A stretch of DNA of 64,000 bases from Bacteroidota bacterium (GTDB lineage: Bacteria; Bacteroidota; Bacteroidia; Bacteroidales; Prolixibacteraceae). Each line of letters begins with the position of its first letter. Position 1 is the stretch's first letter. The stretch lies in assembly GCA_023251435.1 (NCBI GenBank), contig JAHEYU010000008.1, positions 1-64,000 on the forward strand. The letters are read 5' to 3'. Below are positions 9,263 to 18,451 of this stretch, piece by piece. The notes beneath the pieces are model-generated. The model was given only the letters and a program-made list of their open reading frames with translations, was not told the origin of the DNA and made no database searches. A program made the position numbers and the translations under genes.

Positions 9263-9811
9263 CTAAATTGATTTAGGAAGAGCATATACCGAATTAAGAA
9301 AGCTAGACCTGCGATGAAGTATATTCAAATAGTCGTTTATTGTTTCTTGATATTCAATCTGATAGTCTGGATGCAATTTATTTTTGACTACATTAATCAA
9401 TCGCTTTAGCATATTTGCGACTTTATTATCATAGGCGGTGAAACATGTCCCAAATAAGTTTCCACTCATGGAAAAAGGAACATTTAAAACATGCAGAAGT
9501 AGATCTGCTTCCAGGTTTTTGTTTTTTGTGACTTTGGTAAATTCGTTGATTCGTTTTGTACAAGCTGCCAGCATATTAGCAAGTTGTAATTCTTCAGAAA
9601 ATCCCTTATATCTTTTTACGAAAAGTCTTTCGATGTCAGATTTGGCTTCTTCAAACAAAATCTGGTCTCCATCTTCTTTATTCAGGTAATTCACCAAAAG
9701 ATAGTCGTAGAAGATTTTATCCTTCCCGGCAAATTTCACTACAATATTCTCCAAATCTGCTTTCGAAAGAGACTGAATTTTTTCTTTTGTCTCGACACTA
9801 ATTTTGGGCAT
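9263..9811 (-). CDS. Hypothetical helical protein
   Basis: 182 residues, no signal peptide or membrane segment, predicted mostly alpha-helical. It opens MPKISVETKEKIQSLSKADLENIV and carries several Lys/Glu-rich helices and a single Cys-containing stretch (GTCFTAYDNKVANML). I do not recognise the family. It ends 28 bp before the LamG start. The ATG overlaps the start of a divergent frame only if the PQQ-like gene used an upstream start, which I reject. Coding is supported by length and smooth codon use. Confidence 0.6.
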   Translation of the reverse strand: MPKISVETKEKIQSLSKADLENIVVKFAGKDKIFYDYLLVNYLNKEDGDQILFEEAKSDIERLFVKRYKGFSEELQLANMLAACTKRINEFTKVTKNKNLEADLLLHVLNVPFSMSGNLFGTCFTAYDNKVANMLKRLINVVKNKLHPDYQIEYQETINDYLNILHRRSSFLNSVYALPKSI

Positions 9812-9947
9812 TGCACAAATGTTTTGGGTTTTGATTCACAAAACTGCAAAAATAGTTGAGAAAGATCAACTAGTGGTTGAAGTTAGCAGATTTGGCTGTC
9901 AAGGGAATTTTTATAGATTTACCTTGAAATGTTCAATCCCAACAGCT

Positions 9948-11177
9948 ATGGCAAAAAATAAGCTTTTCCTGTTTTTTGGTTTGTTTATCATCTTTTCATT
10001 TACAAACAGCCCCGATTATTTGAATTGGCGTGGCCCAAACCGCGATGGTATTTATCCTGAAAAAAAATTGTTGAAAGCGTGGCCTGAAGGCGGCCCTTCT
10101 TTATTGTGGTCTTTTGATGGACTTGGTGCCGGGCACAGTAGCATGGGTATTGGTGATGGCAGGCTTTTTACCACCGGTATGCCCGATACCATTGGCGTGC
10201 TCTATTCTTTCGATCTGAAAGGAAAGCTGATGTGGAAAAAAGCGTATGGATTGGAGTGGTTTACAAATTACACCGGTCCACGGTCAACTCCAACGGTGGT
10301 TGGCAAATTGGTTTATCTTTTAAGCGGGCAGGGAGTTGTTTATTGTTTCGATGCCCTGACAGGTGATATAAAATGGTCGGTCGATCTGCTGAAAAAATTC
10401 GGGGCCTCAAATATTCAGTGGGGCATGACCGAATCGCTCCTGATTGATGGCAACCGTATTATTTGTACCCCCGGAGGAAAAGAAAACAACGTGGTGGCTT
10501 TGGACAGGTATACAGGTGAAACAATCTGGACGAGCCCGGGGTTTGGTGAACCTGCCGCTTACTGCTCACCAATTCTTATAACCCACAACAATACAAAGTT
10601 CATTATTACCATGACCACGACTTCGGTGATTGGGATTGACGCCAATACTGGTGAAATGCTCTGGAGAACCGAGCAGCAGCAAAGAAATAAAATACACGCC
10701 AATACGCCGGTTTATATTGATGGAGTGATTTATTGCTCGAGCGCATCGGGCGAAAAGAACTCCGGAACGGTCGCCTTGAAATTATCCGCCGACGGGAAAA
10801 ATGTTGAACAACTCTGGAGAAATGAAAAGCTACAGAACCTGATGGGAGGGATAATCATCAACGATGGATTTATCTACGGGTCAACCTACCGGAAAAGCGA
10901 CTGGTACGCTGTGAACACGCAAACCGGTGTTGAAAAATTAATTTCAGCCGATTTTGGCAATGGTGTTATCATCTATGCCGACGGATTGTACTATTGCTAC
11001 AGCGAAAAAGGCCAGTTGGCTTTGGTTGACATGGGCCCCGACTATTTTACCATTAAAAGCAAATTCGATATTTCGCAGGGAACCGGTGAACACTGGGCGC
11101 ATCCGGTGATTCACAACCGCAAACTCTACCTGCGACATGGCAATTCGCTGATGGTTTATGATATTGCAGAGAAATGA
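9948..11177 (+). CDS. PQQ-binding-like beta-propeller protein, secreted
   Basis: 409 residues from ATG 9948, which opens a hydrophobic signal (KLFLFFGLFIIFSFTNS). An in-frame ATG at 9804 would overlap the neighbouring gene. NWRGPNRDGIYPEKK is the usual opening of exported PQQ-like propellers of Planctomycetes/Bacteroidota, followed by repeated blades such as YCFDALTGDIKWSVD, VVALDRYTGETIWTS, IGIDANTGEMLWRT and YAVNTQTGVEKL. These W-docking motifs build a seven- or eight-bladed scaffold. Whether PQQ is bound is unknown; many relatives are scaffolds. It converges on the GH3 gene with a 5-bp gap. Confidence 0.78.
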   Translation: MAKNKLFLFFGLFIIFSFTNSPDYLNWRGPNRDGIYPEKKLLKAWPEGGPSLLWSFDGLGAGHSSMGIGDGRLFTTGMPDTIGVLYSFDLKGKLMWKKAYGLEWFTNYTGPRSTPTVVGKLVYLLSGQGVVYCFDALTGDIKWSVDLLKKFGASNIQWGMTESLLIDGNRIICTPGGKENNVVALDRYTGETIWTSPGFGEPAAYCSPILITHNNTKFIITMTTTSVIGIDANTGEMLWRTEQQQRNKIHANTPVYIDGVIYCSSASGEKNSGTVALKLSADGKNVEQLWRNEKLQNLMGGIIINDGFIYGSTYRKSDWYAVNTQTGVEKLISADFGNGVIIYADGLYYCYSEKGQLALVDMGPDYFTIKSKFDISQGTGEHWAHPVIHNRKLYLRHGNSLMVYDIAEK

Positions 11178-11182
11178 AATAG

Positions 11183-13480
11183 TTATTTCAGCACAAAAGA
11201 AGCTTCCAAAGTATTTGCCGAATTGGTTCCCACAAACACTTTGAAATCGCCTGGCTCGCTTACGAATTGCAGATCGCTGTTGTAGAAACGCAGATCCTTT
11301 TCGGTCAGAGTGAACTCAACCGTGCGGATTTCGCCTTTTTTCAGGAGTACCTTCTGAAAGCCTTTCAGCTCCTTCACCGGTCGGGTAACCGTTCCAACCA
11401 TGTCGCGCAAATACAGCTGAACCACTTCGGCGCCATCGTAATTTCCGGAGTTGGTTACTTCCACCGAAACTTTCAATTCGCCATCGGCGATAAGGTTCGA
11501 ATCGGATAATTTCAGGTTCTTGTAGTCGAAAGTGGTGTAGCTCAAACCATATCCGAACGGATACAGCGGCTCGTTCGGAACATCGAGGTAATTCGAGCGG
11601 AATTTTGAGAACCATTTGCCCTCGGCCAGTGGTCGCCCTGTATTTTTATGGTTGTAGAAAATTGGAATCTGCCCCACGTTTTGAGGGAAAGTCATAGTAA
11701 GTTTTCCTGAAGGATTTACCTTTCCAAGTAACACATCGGCAATGGCATCTCCGGCTTCGGAACCTGCAAACCAAACATTCAGTATAGCCGGAATATTGGC
11801 TTTTTCCGCGGCAATGGCCAATGGGCGACCGGTAAACAATACCATCACGACAGGCTTTCCGGTGGCAAGCAAGGCTTTTAGTAATTCTTTCTGGTTCTCG
11901 GGAAGTTCTATGTTTGTCCGGCAGGCTGCCTCGCCCGACATTTCGGCTGCTTCGCCCATTGCAGCAATCACCACATCCGATTTGCGTGCAGCCGTAACAG
12001 CTTCGGCAATCATTTCTTTTTGCGACCGCTTATCCCATTTCGTTGGTTTCCCAAAAATGCTAATGCGTGCATCGAGTTCCGGATCACTGACTACGTTGGT
12101 TCCCATGGCGTAAAGAATTTTTGCTTCGCCACCAAGGGCATTTTTCAAGCCATCGAGCAGTGAAACCGATCTGGCAAAATCGCCGGCCACGCTCCAGGTT
12201 CCGGGCATGTTTTCGCGGTTGTCGGCCAAGGGGCCAACCAAAGCAATGGTCTTTCCGGCCTGAAGTGGTAAAACCTGATTGTCATTCTTCAGCAAAACTA
12301 AAGTTTGAGCAGCAATTTCGCGTGCTACCTGACGATTTTCAGGAGTGAAAACTTCGGTTTTCGAGCGGTTTACATCGCAGTAACGATATGGATCCTCGAA
12401 CAAACCAAGTTTATATTTGGCTTCCAGAATCCGCCGGCAAGCCTGATCAATTTGCTGTTGTGTAACTTTGCCTTCATCGAGCGATTCTTTCAGTGTAGTT
12501 AGAAGCCCGTCGCTCACCATGTCCATATCGATTCCGGCTTTTAGTGAAAGTGCCGAAACTTCCTGAAGGTTACCAATCCCGTGTTCTTCCAATTCCATAA
12601 TGGCGGTATAATCGGTCACCACAAATCCATTGAACCCCCAGTCTTTGCGCAATAAATCGTCTAACAACCACTTGTTTGCCGTTGCCGGAATTCCATCGAT
12701 TTCGTTAAAAGCAGCCATCACCGTTCCCGCTCCGGCATCGACTGCGGCTTTATACGGAGGCAAATACTCGTTGTACATACGGATTCGGCTCATATCAACA
12801 GTATTGTATTCTCTGCCGGCTTCAATAGCGCCATACAAAGCAAAATGCTTGACACACGAAAGGATGGTATTGTTTTTCCGGAGGTCGTCGCCCTGATAGC
12901 CTTTCACCATAGCGCCTGCAATTTGTGAACCCAGATACGGATCTTCGCCTGAACCTTCGGAAACGCGGCCCCAACGCGGATCACGCGAAATATCTACCAT
13001 CGGCGAAAAAGTCCAGCAAATGCCGTCGGCGCTGGCTTCTTGTGCTGCTAGCCTGGCACTTTTTTCTATCAGTTCCATGTCCCAGCTGCACGACAATCCC
13101 AACGGAATGGGGAACAATGTCTGGTAACCATGAATTACGTCCATCCCGAATATCAATGGGATTTTCAGGCGGCTTTCATCAACCGCAATTTGCTGAACCG
13201 CGCGGATTTTTTCGGCTGTTTTGATATTGAAGAGACCACCAACCTGGCCTTTCTTGATTTTTTCGCCAATGTCTGAACTGCTTGCAGTACCGGTTACAAT
13301 ATCTCCCGAAGCCGGTAAATTCAGCTGTCCCAGCTTTTCTTCGAGCGTCATTTGACCCATCAGGTCGCTGATAAAGGTGTTCATCTGTTGATCGCCGGTC
13401 GTGGATTTTTTTTGCGTACACGACATCACAAAAGATGCAAGTATCAGCACTATAATAAGTAGTCGGTTTGGTGAGTTCAT
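11183..13480 (-). CDS. bglX: GH3 beta-glucosidase lipoprotein
   Basis: 765 residues. A lipoprotein signal with Cys21 (SFVMSCTQ) places it in the periplasm or outer membrane. The GH3 TIM barrel spans about 35-370: KHF (Lys211-His212) binds substrate and GFNGFVVTDYTAI carries the nucleophile Asp290. The alpha/beta sandwich (about 410-640) holds the acid/base region (AAMGEAAEMSGEAACR), and the C-terminal fibronectin-like domain (about 670-765) is complete. BglX-type enzymes release glucose from beta-linked oligosaccharides. As last gene of the SusCD operon it probably finishes the oligosaccharides made by the GH144 enzyme, such as sophorose; that substrate is inferred. Confidence 0.92.
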   Translation of the reverse strand: MNSPNRLLIIVLILASFVMSCTQKKSTTGDQQMNTFISDLMGQMTLEEKLGQLNLPASGDIVTGTASSSDIGEKIKKGQVGGLFNIKTAEKIRAVQQIAVDESRLKIPLIFGMDVIHGYQTLFPIPLGLSCSWDMELIEKSARLAAQEASADGICWTFSPMVDISRDPRWGRVSEGSGEDPYLGSQIAGAMVKGYQGDDLRKNNTILSCVKHFALYGAIEAGREYNTVDMSRIRMYNEYLPPYKAAVDAGAGTVMAAFNEIDGIPATANKWLLDDLLRKDWGFNGFVVTDYTAIMELEEHGIGNLQEVSALSLKAGIDMDMVSDGLLTTLKESLDEGKVTQQQIDQACRRILEAKYKLGLFEDPYRYCDVNRSKTEVFTPENRQVAREIAAQTLVLLKNDNQVLPLQAGKTIALVGPLADNRENMPGTWSVAGDFARSVSLLDGLKNALGGEAKILYAMGTNVVSDPELDARISIFGKPTKWDKRSQKEMIAEAVTAARKSDVVIAAMGEAAEMSGEAACRTNIELPENQKELLKALLATGKPVVMVLFTGRPLAIAAEKANIPAILNVWFAGSEAGDAIADVLLGKVNPSGKLTMTFPQNVGQIPIFYNHKNTGRPLAEGKWFSKFRSNYLDVPNEPLYPFGYGLSYTTFDYKNLKLSDSNLIADGELKVSVEVTNSGNYDGAEVVQLYLRDMVGTVTRPVKELKGFQKVLLKKGEIRTVEFTLTEKDLRFYNSDLQFVSEPGDFKVFVGTNSANTLEASFVLK

Positions 13481-13502
13481 ATTTGTATTTTATTTAATTA
13501 TT

Positions 13503-15080
13503 CTATTTTAGAACCAGCAGTTGTTTGGTATCAAAAAGCTGATTATCAACTGACATCCGGCAAAAATAGGCACCAGGAAGAATAATCGATTTTGCCTCGG
13601 TTTGGGTATTCCATTTTATCGAATGCTTTCCGGCGATTAATTCCCTGTTTACCAGCTGTTTGATAATCTGACCATTTGCCGAATAGATTTCAATTAATAC
13701 GTGAGCGCTATTTTTGAGCTCGAACTGTATAGTCGTTTTATCGGTAAATGGATTAGGATAGTTCGATAAATTACCAAACCCTTCTTTCAGATCAATGGAA
13801 GAAGTTGTTGGATTGAAATTGAAATCATTGTAAGTTTTAAAAAAATCGGTACCCAAATACTCTGGTAGTGCTGCAAGTCCATACAACATGGTAGAAAAAT
13901 CGACCGACTGAATATAGGCAGCTCGCGCGGCGGTACTGGAATATTTATACCGCCACAGAAATTGCCGGTTAGTTCCCGGAATTTTATAAACAGACGGGCC
14001 GGTTCCGTTGGCATAAAGAGCAATCAGGTCACTTTTCACATCGGCCATCACCGGACTGAACCCGGCCATGATGTGTGGCGAAACAATTTTATTCGGATTG
14101 TTATTTACCGCATCGGCAGAATAACCTCCTCCGGGAATTTCGCCCGCACCCAAACCCCAAGCAATTTGCTGGCCGGTATTGTTTTGCCACCAGGTTTTAT
14201 CGGCTGTGGCCTGATTTCCGAAATAGGTCATGTAATCGGCATTCCTGCTGAAATAATTACAGTAATAGTAGCAGAACTGTACATGAAATGAAGGTTGTGC
14301 GTACGAACTTCCGGAGCTTAAATTCGGATTACCTGACGGATAACTATACCTGGGAAGTTTAGTAGCATCGCTGAATTTATTGGTCCAATAGGTTTGTGCC
14401 CTGTTATATCCCGAAAATGCAGAATTCGAATTCTTCGCAAACCAGGCAAGCAACATGTATTCATTAAATGGCGTTGTGAGTGCCGAACCAACTCCATTGT
14501 CATTAAGTATCATGTACATTTGTTCTCCTGAAGGGGGAATTGCGGCAGTAAAGTCCATCGAATTTAGCAAGGTGGTAGTTTTGGTAACTATTTCTGAATT
14601 TTTGTTGAAATAATTCTTACAAAACAAAAAACCTGCAGCCAGAATCGCATTGTCGATGGTACTGTGTTCGGTAACCCACACCCATGAACCATCTGACGGA
14701 TTAAAGTATCGGTGAAACAAACCGTTCACATTTGCGGCACCCGGAGTATTTTTCAGCCTGATCCATTCATTGATGGTTTGTAATGCTTTACTCTCGGCGT
14801 TAGCATCCCAGTTAACCGCATCACCGCTCTTTTTGTACATAGCATCAGCAATACACAGCGACACCAGCCCAACACCATTTGCGGCCAGAGCGGCTGGCTT
14901 GTCGCCGGTATTTATTGCAAGGGCATCCAGGTAAATTCCGCCGGGCAACCTCATCGCGTCAATCACTTTGTAACTGTTCTGAAACAAGGTTGTAATTGTT
15001 GAATTGGGTGTTTGCGAACGCACAAAACTGCCGGAAAGCAGGATTGAAATTATCAGAAATACTTTAACCATTTTGTTCAT
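13503..15080 (-). CDS. Remote glycoamylase-like protein with type IX secretion tag
   Basis: 525 residues from ATG 15078-15080, which opens a signal peptide (VKVFLIISILLSGSFVRSQ). The body (about 30-430) looks like an (alpha/alpha)6 fold: ANGVGLVSLCIADAM, then GLFHRYFNPSDGSWVWV followed by TEHSTIDNAILAAGFLF, a pattern close to the STIDTALLLAG signature of glycoamylase/GH144-related proteins, and GLGAGEIPGGGYSADAVNN near 310-330. Overall it is much diverged from its neighbour. The last 80 residues (NYPNPFTDKTTIQFEL to KQLLVLK) form a type A sorting domain for the T9SS. Likely a secreted glucan-acting enzyme; family placement is tentative. Confidence 0.7.
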   Translation of the reverse strand: MNKMVKVFLIISILLSGSFVRSQTPNSTITTLFQNSYKVIDAMRLPGGIYLDALAINTGDKPAALAANGVGLVSLCIADAMYKKSGDAVNWDANAESKALQTINEWIRLKNTPGAANVNGLFHRYFNPSDGSWVWVTEHSTIDNAILAAGFLFCKNYFNKNSEIVTKTTTLLNSMDFTAAIPPSGEQMYMILNDNGVGSALTTPFNEYMLLAWFAKNSNSAFSGYNRAQTYWTNKFSDATKLPRYSYPSGNPNLSSGSSYAQPSFHVQFCYYYCNYFSRNADYMTYFGNQATADKTWWQNNTGQQIAWGLGAGEIPGGGYSADAVNNNPNKIVSPHIMAGFSPVMADVKSDLIALYANGTGPSVYKIPGTNRQFLWRYKYSSTAARAAYIQSVDFSTMLYGLAALPEYLGTDFFKTYNDFNFNPTTSSIDLKEGFGNLSNYPNPFTDKTTIQFELKNSAHVLIEIYSANGQIIKQLVNRELIAGKHSIKWNTQTEAKSIILPGAYFCRMSVDNQLFDTKQLLVLK

Positions 15081-15217
15081 CGCTTTGGTATGTTCACTTT
15101 TTTTGAATCTCATTTTCAAGCTTATTTTTTGCGTTTGCCGCAAGTTAGTAAAGAATTAATACACCCTGACTTTCGCACCCTATACTACAATTCTTTAATC
15201 CAGATATTTCTGAATAC

Positions 15218-16567
15218 TTATTTCCGCTCAAATCCCAAACTCTTCAGGCCTTTTTGTACATCCTCATTTTTCATGAATAAATTCCACAACAACCCGGTTC
15301 TGTGATTTTCTATCATCACCGGAATTGGTCCCTGGTCGATTGCCAGATAACGAGGCAAATACCATTTGCTTGATACGCTGTACGCGTCATACGGGCCATA
15401 AACACCAATCAGCGAATCGGCCTCCTGATACAAGAATTTCAGGAATTGCATTGACTCGGCAGGTGTATAAGGAAACGACGACAAGGCTGCTGTTGGAGAA
15501 ATTACACCCAAATCTTCTTTGCCGGGGTGATGACCTGCATAGCCATTCATCGAATAGCTGGAAGTGAGACCCCATTGCTTTTCGCCGTAACCTTCAAATT
15601 TATTCGGATTGTCCAGGGCATATTTGTAATGGATCATCGCATGGTTCTGATTCAATTTCCAGTAATCGCCAAATTTGTCAGACAAGCCTTTCGGATTTAG
15701 TCCCAAATAAGAATAATGCGCCCAAAACAACGGACCAACCGGATCGTCGTTGTGCTCATAATGATTCAGGATGGTAGGTAAATCGTAATACACCGTATCA
15801 TCAGCAATAGCACCGCTGCGCGCCCATCCTTTGTCGTACACACTTGATTTTATTGGATAAGTGGGAGAAGAGGCTGCCAACACATACATTATCAGACATT
15901 CGTTATAACCTCCAACCGGAAAATTCATTTCCCAGCCATACTCTGGCGACCAGTGCCAGTAAAGTACATCTTCGCCGCCTTTGGTGTACCAGTTCCATTC
16001 CACCTCCGTCCATAGTTTATTGATATCGGCTACCAGTTGCTGCTCGGCTTCGTTGCCGCCTTTAAAGTATTCGGAAACAGTGAGCAGTCCCTGAATCATA
16101 AAGGCAGTTTCGACCAAATCGCCGCCATTGTCTTTTTTACTGAATGGTTGTACTTTCCCGGTCGGGCCATGAAGCCAATGCGGCCAAGCACCGTGAAAAC
16201 GATCAGCTTTGCCAAGGTAATCCACAATCTTTTGGAAACGGGCAAAACCTTCTTCGCGGGTGATAAAGCCCCGTTCAATCCCAACAAGAATAGCCATTAC
16301 GCCAAATCCGGAGCCTCCAAGTGTGATTACATCCTGATCGTTCTGCGGATAAATGTTATCGGTATGAACACGTTCGCGTGCCAGGCCTGAAGTTGGTTCG
16401 GCTCCATCCCAGAAATACCGGAATGTTTGATATTGTACTGTGTCAAGAAGCCGATCGTCGGTCAGCACCTGATACTTTCCGGTTTTTTCTTCATTTGACT
16501 TTTTCGTTGATGTAGAGCATCCCGACACCAGAAAAAAAGCAAAACTGACTATGATGAAATACTTCAT
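15218..16567 (-). CDS. GH144-type endo-beta-1,2-glucanase lipoprotein (glycoamylase-like)
   Basis: 449 residues from ATG 16565-16567, giving a lipoprotein signal with lipobox VSGC (Cys16). The frame's upstream ATG at 16621 lacks a signal. The remainder is the glycoamylase-like (alpha/alpha)6 domain: QYQTFRYFWDGAEPTSGLARER, ITLGGSGFGVMAILVGIERG, FHGAWPHWLHGPTGK, NGGDLVETAFMIQGLL and YGWEMNFPVGGYNECLIMYVLA. Characterised relatives in Bacteroidota are GH144 endo-beta-1,2-glucanases that yield short sophoro-oligosaccharides; some relatives act on other beta-glucans. With GH3 next door, beta-1,2-glucan is the best guess. Family firm, substrate inferred. Confidence 0.82.
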   Translation of the reverse strand: MKYFIIVSFAFFLVSGCSTSTKKSNEEKTGKYQVLTDDRLLDTVQYQTFRYFWDGAEPTSGLARERVHTDNIYPQNDQDVITLGGSGFGVMAILVGIERGFITREEGFARFQKIVDYLGKADRFHGAWPHWLHGPTGKVQPFSKKDNGGDLVETAFMIQGLLTVSEYFKGGNEAEQQLVADINKLWTEVEWNWYTKGGEDVLYWHWSPEYGWEMNFPVGGYNECLIMYVLAASSPTYPIKSSVYDKGWARSGAIADDTVYYDLPTILNHYEHNDDPVGPLFWAHYSYLGLNPKGLSDKFGDYWKLNQNHAMIHYKYALDNPNKFEGYGEKQWGLTSSYSMNGYAGHHPGKEDLGVISPTAALSSFPYTPAESMQFLKFLYQEADSLIGVYGPYDAYSVSSKWYLPRYLAIDQGPIPVMIENHRTGLLWNLFMKNEDVQKGLKSLGFERK

Positions 16568-16660
16568 TTTGTCTGTTTTTAAATTGGCTAAATGGTTCTG
16601 AAAAAACAGAAGGCTGCCCAAATACGATCCAGGCAGCCTTCCATGGAATTCTAAAAGAAC

Positions 16661-18427
16661 TTATTTTTCAGCATTAAAAATCGTTTTTATTTCGGCCTGA
16701 GTAAGCGATTTATTGAAAACGCGCAACTCATCCATCAAACTAAGGTCAGAGAAGTGATTCCATTCTGTAAAACGGGGAGCTCCCGACATAATGGAAAGCA
16801 AATCGCAACCTGTCCAGTCGATTCCGGTTGTAAAGGCAGATTCGCGGGCAAGCTCACCATTGATGTAAATAATGCTTTTTGTACTTGAAATTGTAAAAGC
16901 AAAATGTGTCCAACCTACCACCGGATCTATTTTCCCTCCGTCGTTCCAGCTTTCGCCGGTTCCCAATCCGACATTCACCTTGAATTGCTGCGATGCGGCT
17001 GTTCCTTCACGGAAGAACCTGAACCCGTTGGTTCGTTTATTCTGAACAGCCGGGTATCCTGCGTTTGTTTTATCTTCAGGACCGAGTGTTAAAATACCGG
17101 CACGATCGGGACTTGGATTTACATTCATCCAGAAAACAGCACTCACTTCCTTAGTTTTGGTTAAATCGCCGGCAGGGAAAGTGAGGTACGAATTTGGTGC
17201 ACCCGATAAAGCTTTACCACGCTTACCGGCTACAAAGTCGGGTGATCCTACTTTCACGGCTTCGGTATTGGTATTGAGCTCTTTGGCATTGCCTTCGAAC
17301 GGCATATACAGTACTTCACCGCTGTATTTTGCTTTATAGGGTGAATCGTACTGAATCATGGCCTGTACTTCATCAGCAGTAAGGGTTTTGTTGAATAAAC
17401 GTAACTCATCCATATAACTCAAATCAGAAAGATGGCCCCATCCGGAAAATCTCGGAGCACCCGACATGATGGAAAGAACATCGCAACCATCCCACTTCAC
17501 ACCCGTAAAGACACCTTTACTGGCAACTTTTCCGTTGATATAAACGATGCATTCAGTGCTTGAAATCGAAAATGCGAAGTGAGTCCATTCTCCCAGGGCA
17601 GGATCTACGTCGGCTGCAGCACCGCCATCGAACCAAACATCAGAAGCTCCATTTCCAACATTGAGTTTAAACCGCTGTTTTCCGCCTGCATTTTCGCGGA
17701 AGAACCTGAAACCTGAATTGCGGTTGTTTGGTGCGGCAGGCGCTGCCGGATCGGTTGGTCCCATTATCAAAACACCGGCACGATCGGGGACTGCATTAAT
17801 TTTAAGCCAGAAAGATGCGCCGAATTCATTGTTCTGCAACCCGGTTGTGGGAAAGGTGAGGTACGAATCGGTGGCTCCTTTATAAGCGTTTACACCTTTA
17901 AGTCCAACTCCGGCATAACCGGGAGTCCCGACCACTGTTGCCAGTTTGAAACTTATTTTTTCCATGTAATCGCCATCAAAAGGCATGTAGAATGTTTCGC
18001 CCGGATAAATCGGGGTGTATGGCGGTTTCTTTTCGAAATTAACCGTGGTGTTTGTTACTTTCCCTTCAATATCAGTAGCTCTTACTGTCAGGGTGTGTGC
18101 ACCATTTGCCACTTTTGTATAAAGAAATTCTTGCACCAAACGACGATAATCTTTGAATTCGGCAAAACTGGCAACCTGAACATTGTCGATTAACAAGACT
18201 ACCGTTTTAAGTTCAATATCGTCGGTAGCTTCAAACTGAATATTAATGCTGCCAAGCAGTTCGGGAACCTGAATCTTAGTTCCTTCAATCGGATATTTCA
18301 GCGTGATTACAGGAGCAGTTACATCTGGTCCCGGATCAACCTGAGTTAAGGGGTCGATACCATCGTTACATGATGTTGCAAAAACGATGGCAAATAAACC
18401 AACCAAAATATATTTCAATATTTTCAT
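16661..18427 (-). CDS. Surface glycan-binding lipoprotein with two LamG domains
   Basis: 588 residues. Lipobox FATSC gives Cys20, followed by the acidic NDGID stretch that fits a surface lipoprotein export signal. An Ig-like domain (about 38-135, VTAPVITLKYPIEGTKI...ANGAHTLTVRATDIEGK) precedes two LamG jellyrolls (about 140-360 and 370-588). The two share long near-identical runs (DELRLFNKTLTADEV versus DELRVFNKSLTQAEI; ILxxGPxD, SIMSGAPRF), so they arose by internal duplication. Its place right after susD marks it as the locus's surface glycan-binding protein. Ligand inferred as a beta-glucan from the neighbours. Confidence 0.8.
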   Translation of the reverse strand: MKILKYILVGLFAIVFATSCNDGIDPLTQVDPGPDVTAPVITLKYPIEGTKIQVPELLGSINIQFEATDDIELKTVVLLIDNVQVASFAEFKDYRRLVQEFLYTKVANGAHTLTVRATDIEGKVTNTTVNFEKKPPYTPIYPGETFYMPFDGDYMEKISFKLATVVGTPGYAGVGLKGVNAYKGATDSYLTFPTTGLQNNEFGASFWLKINAVPDRAGVLIMGPTDPAAPAAPNNRNSGFRFFRENAGGKQRFKLNVGNGASDVWFDGGAAADVDPALGEWTHFAFSISSTECIVYINGKVASKGVFTGVKWDGCDVLSIMSGAPRFSGWGHLSDLSYMDELRLFNKTLTADEVQAMIQYDSPYKAKYSGEVLYMPFEGNAKELNTNTEAVKVGSPDFVAGKRGKALSGAPNSYLTFPAGDLTKTKEVSAVFWMNVNPSPDRAGILTLGPEDKTNAGYPAVQNKRTNGFRFFREGTAASQQFKVNVGLGTGESWNDGGKIDPVVGWTHFAFTISSTKSIIYINGELARESAFTTGIDWTGCDLLSIMSGAPRFTEWNHFSDLSLMDELRVFNKSLTQAEIKTIFNAEK

Positions 18428-18451
18428 TTTTCTAAGTTTTTAATTGATCAG

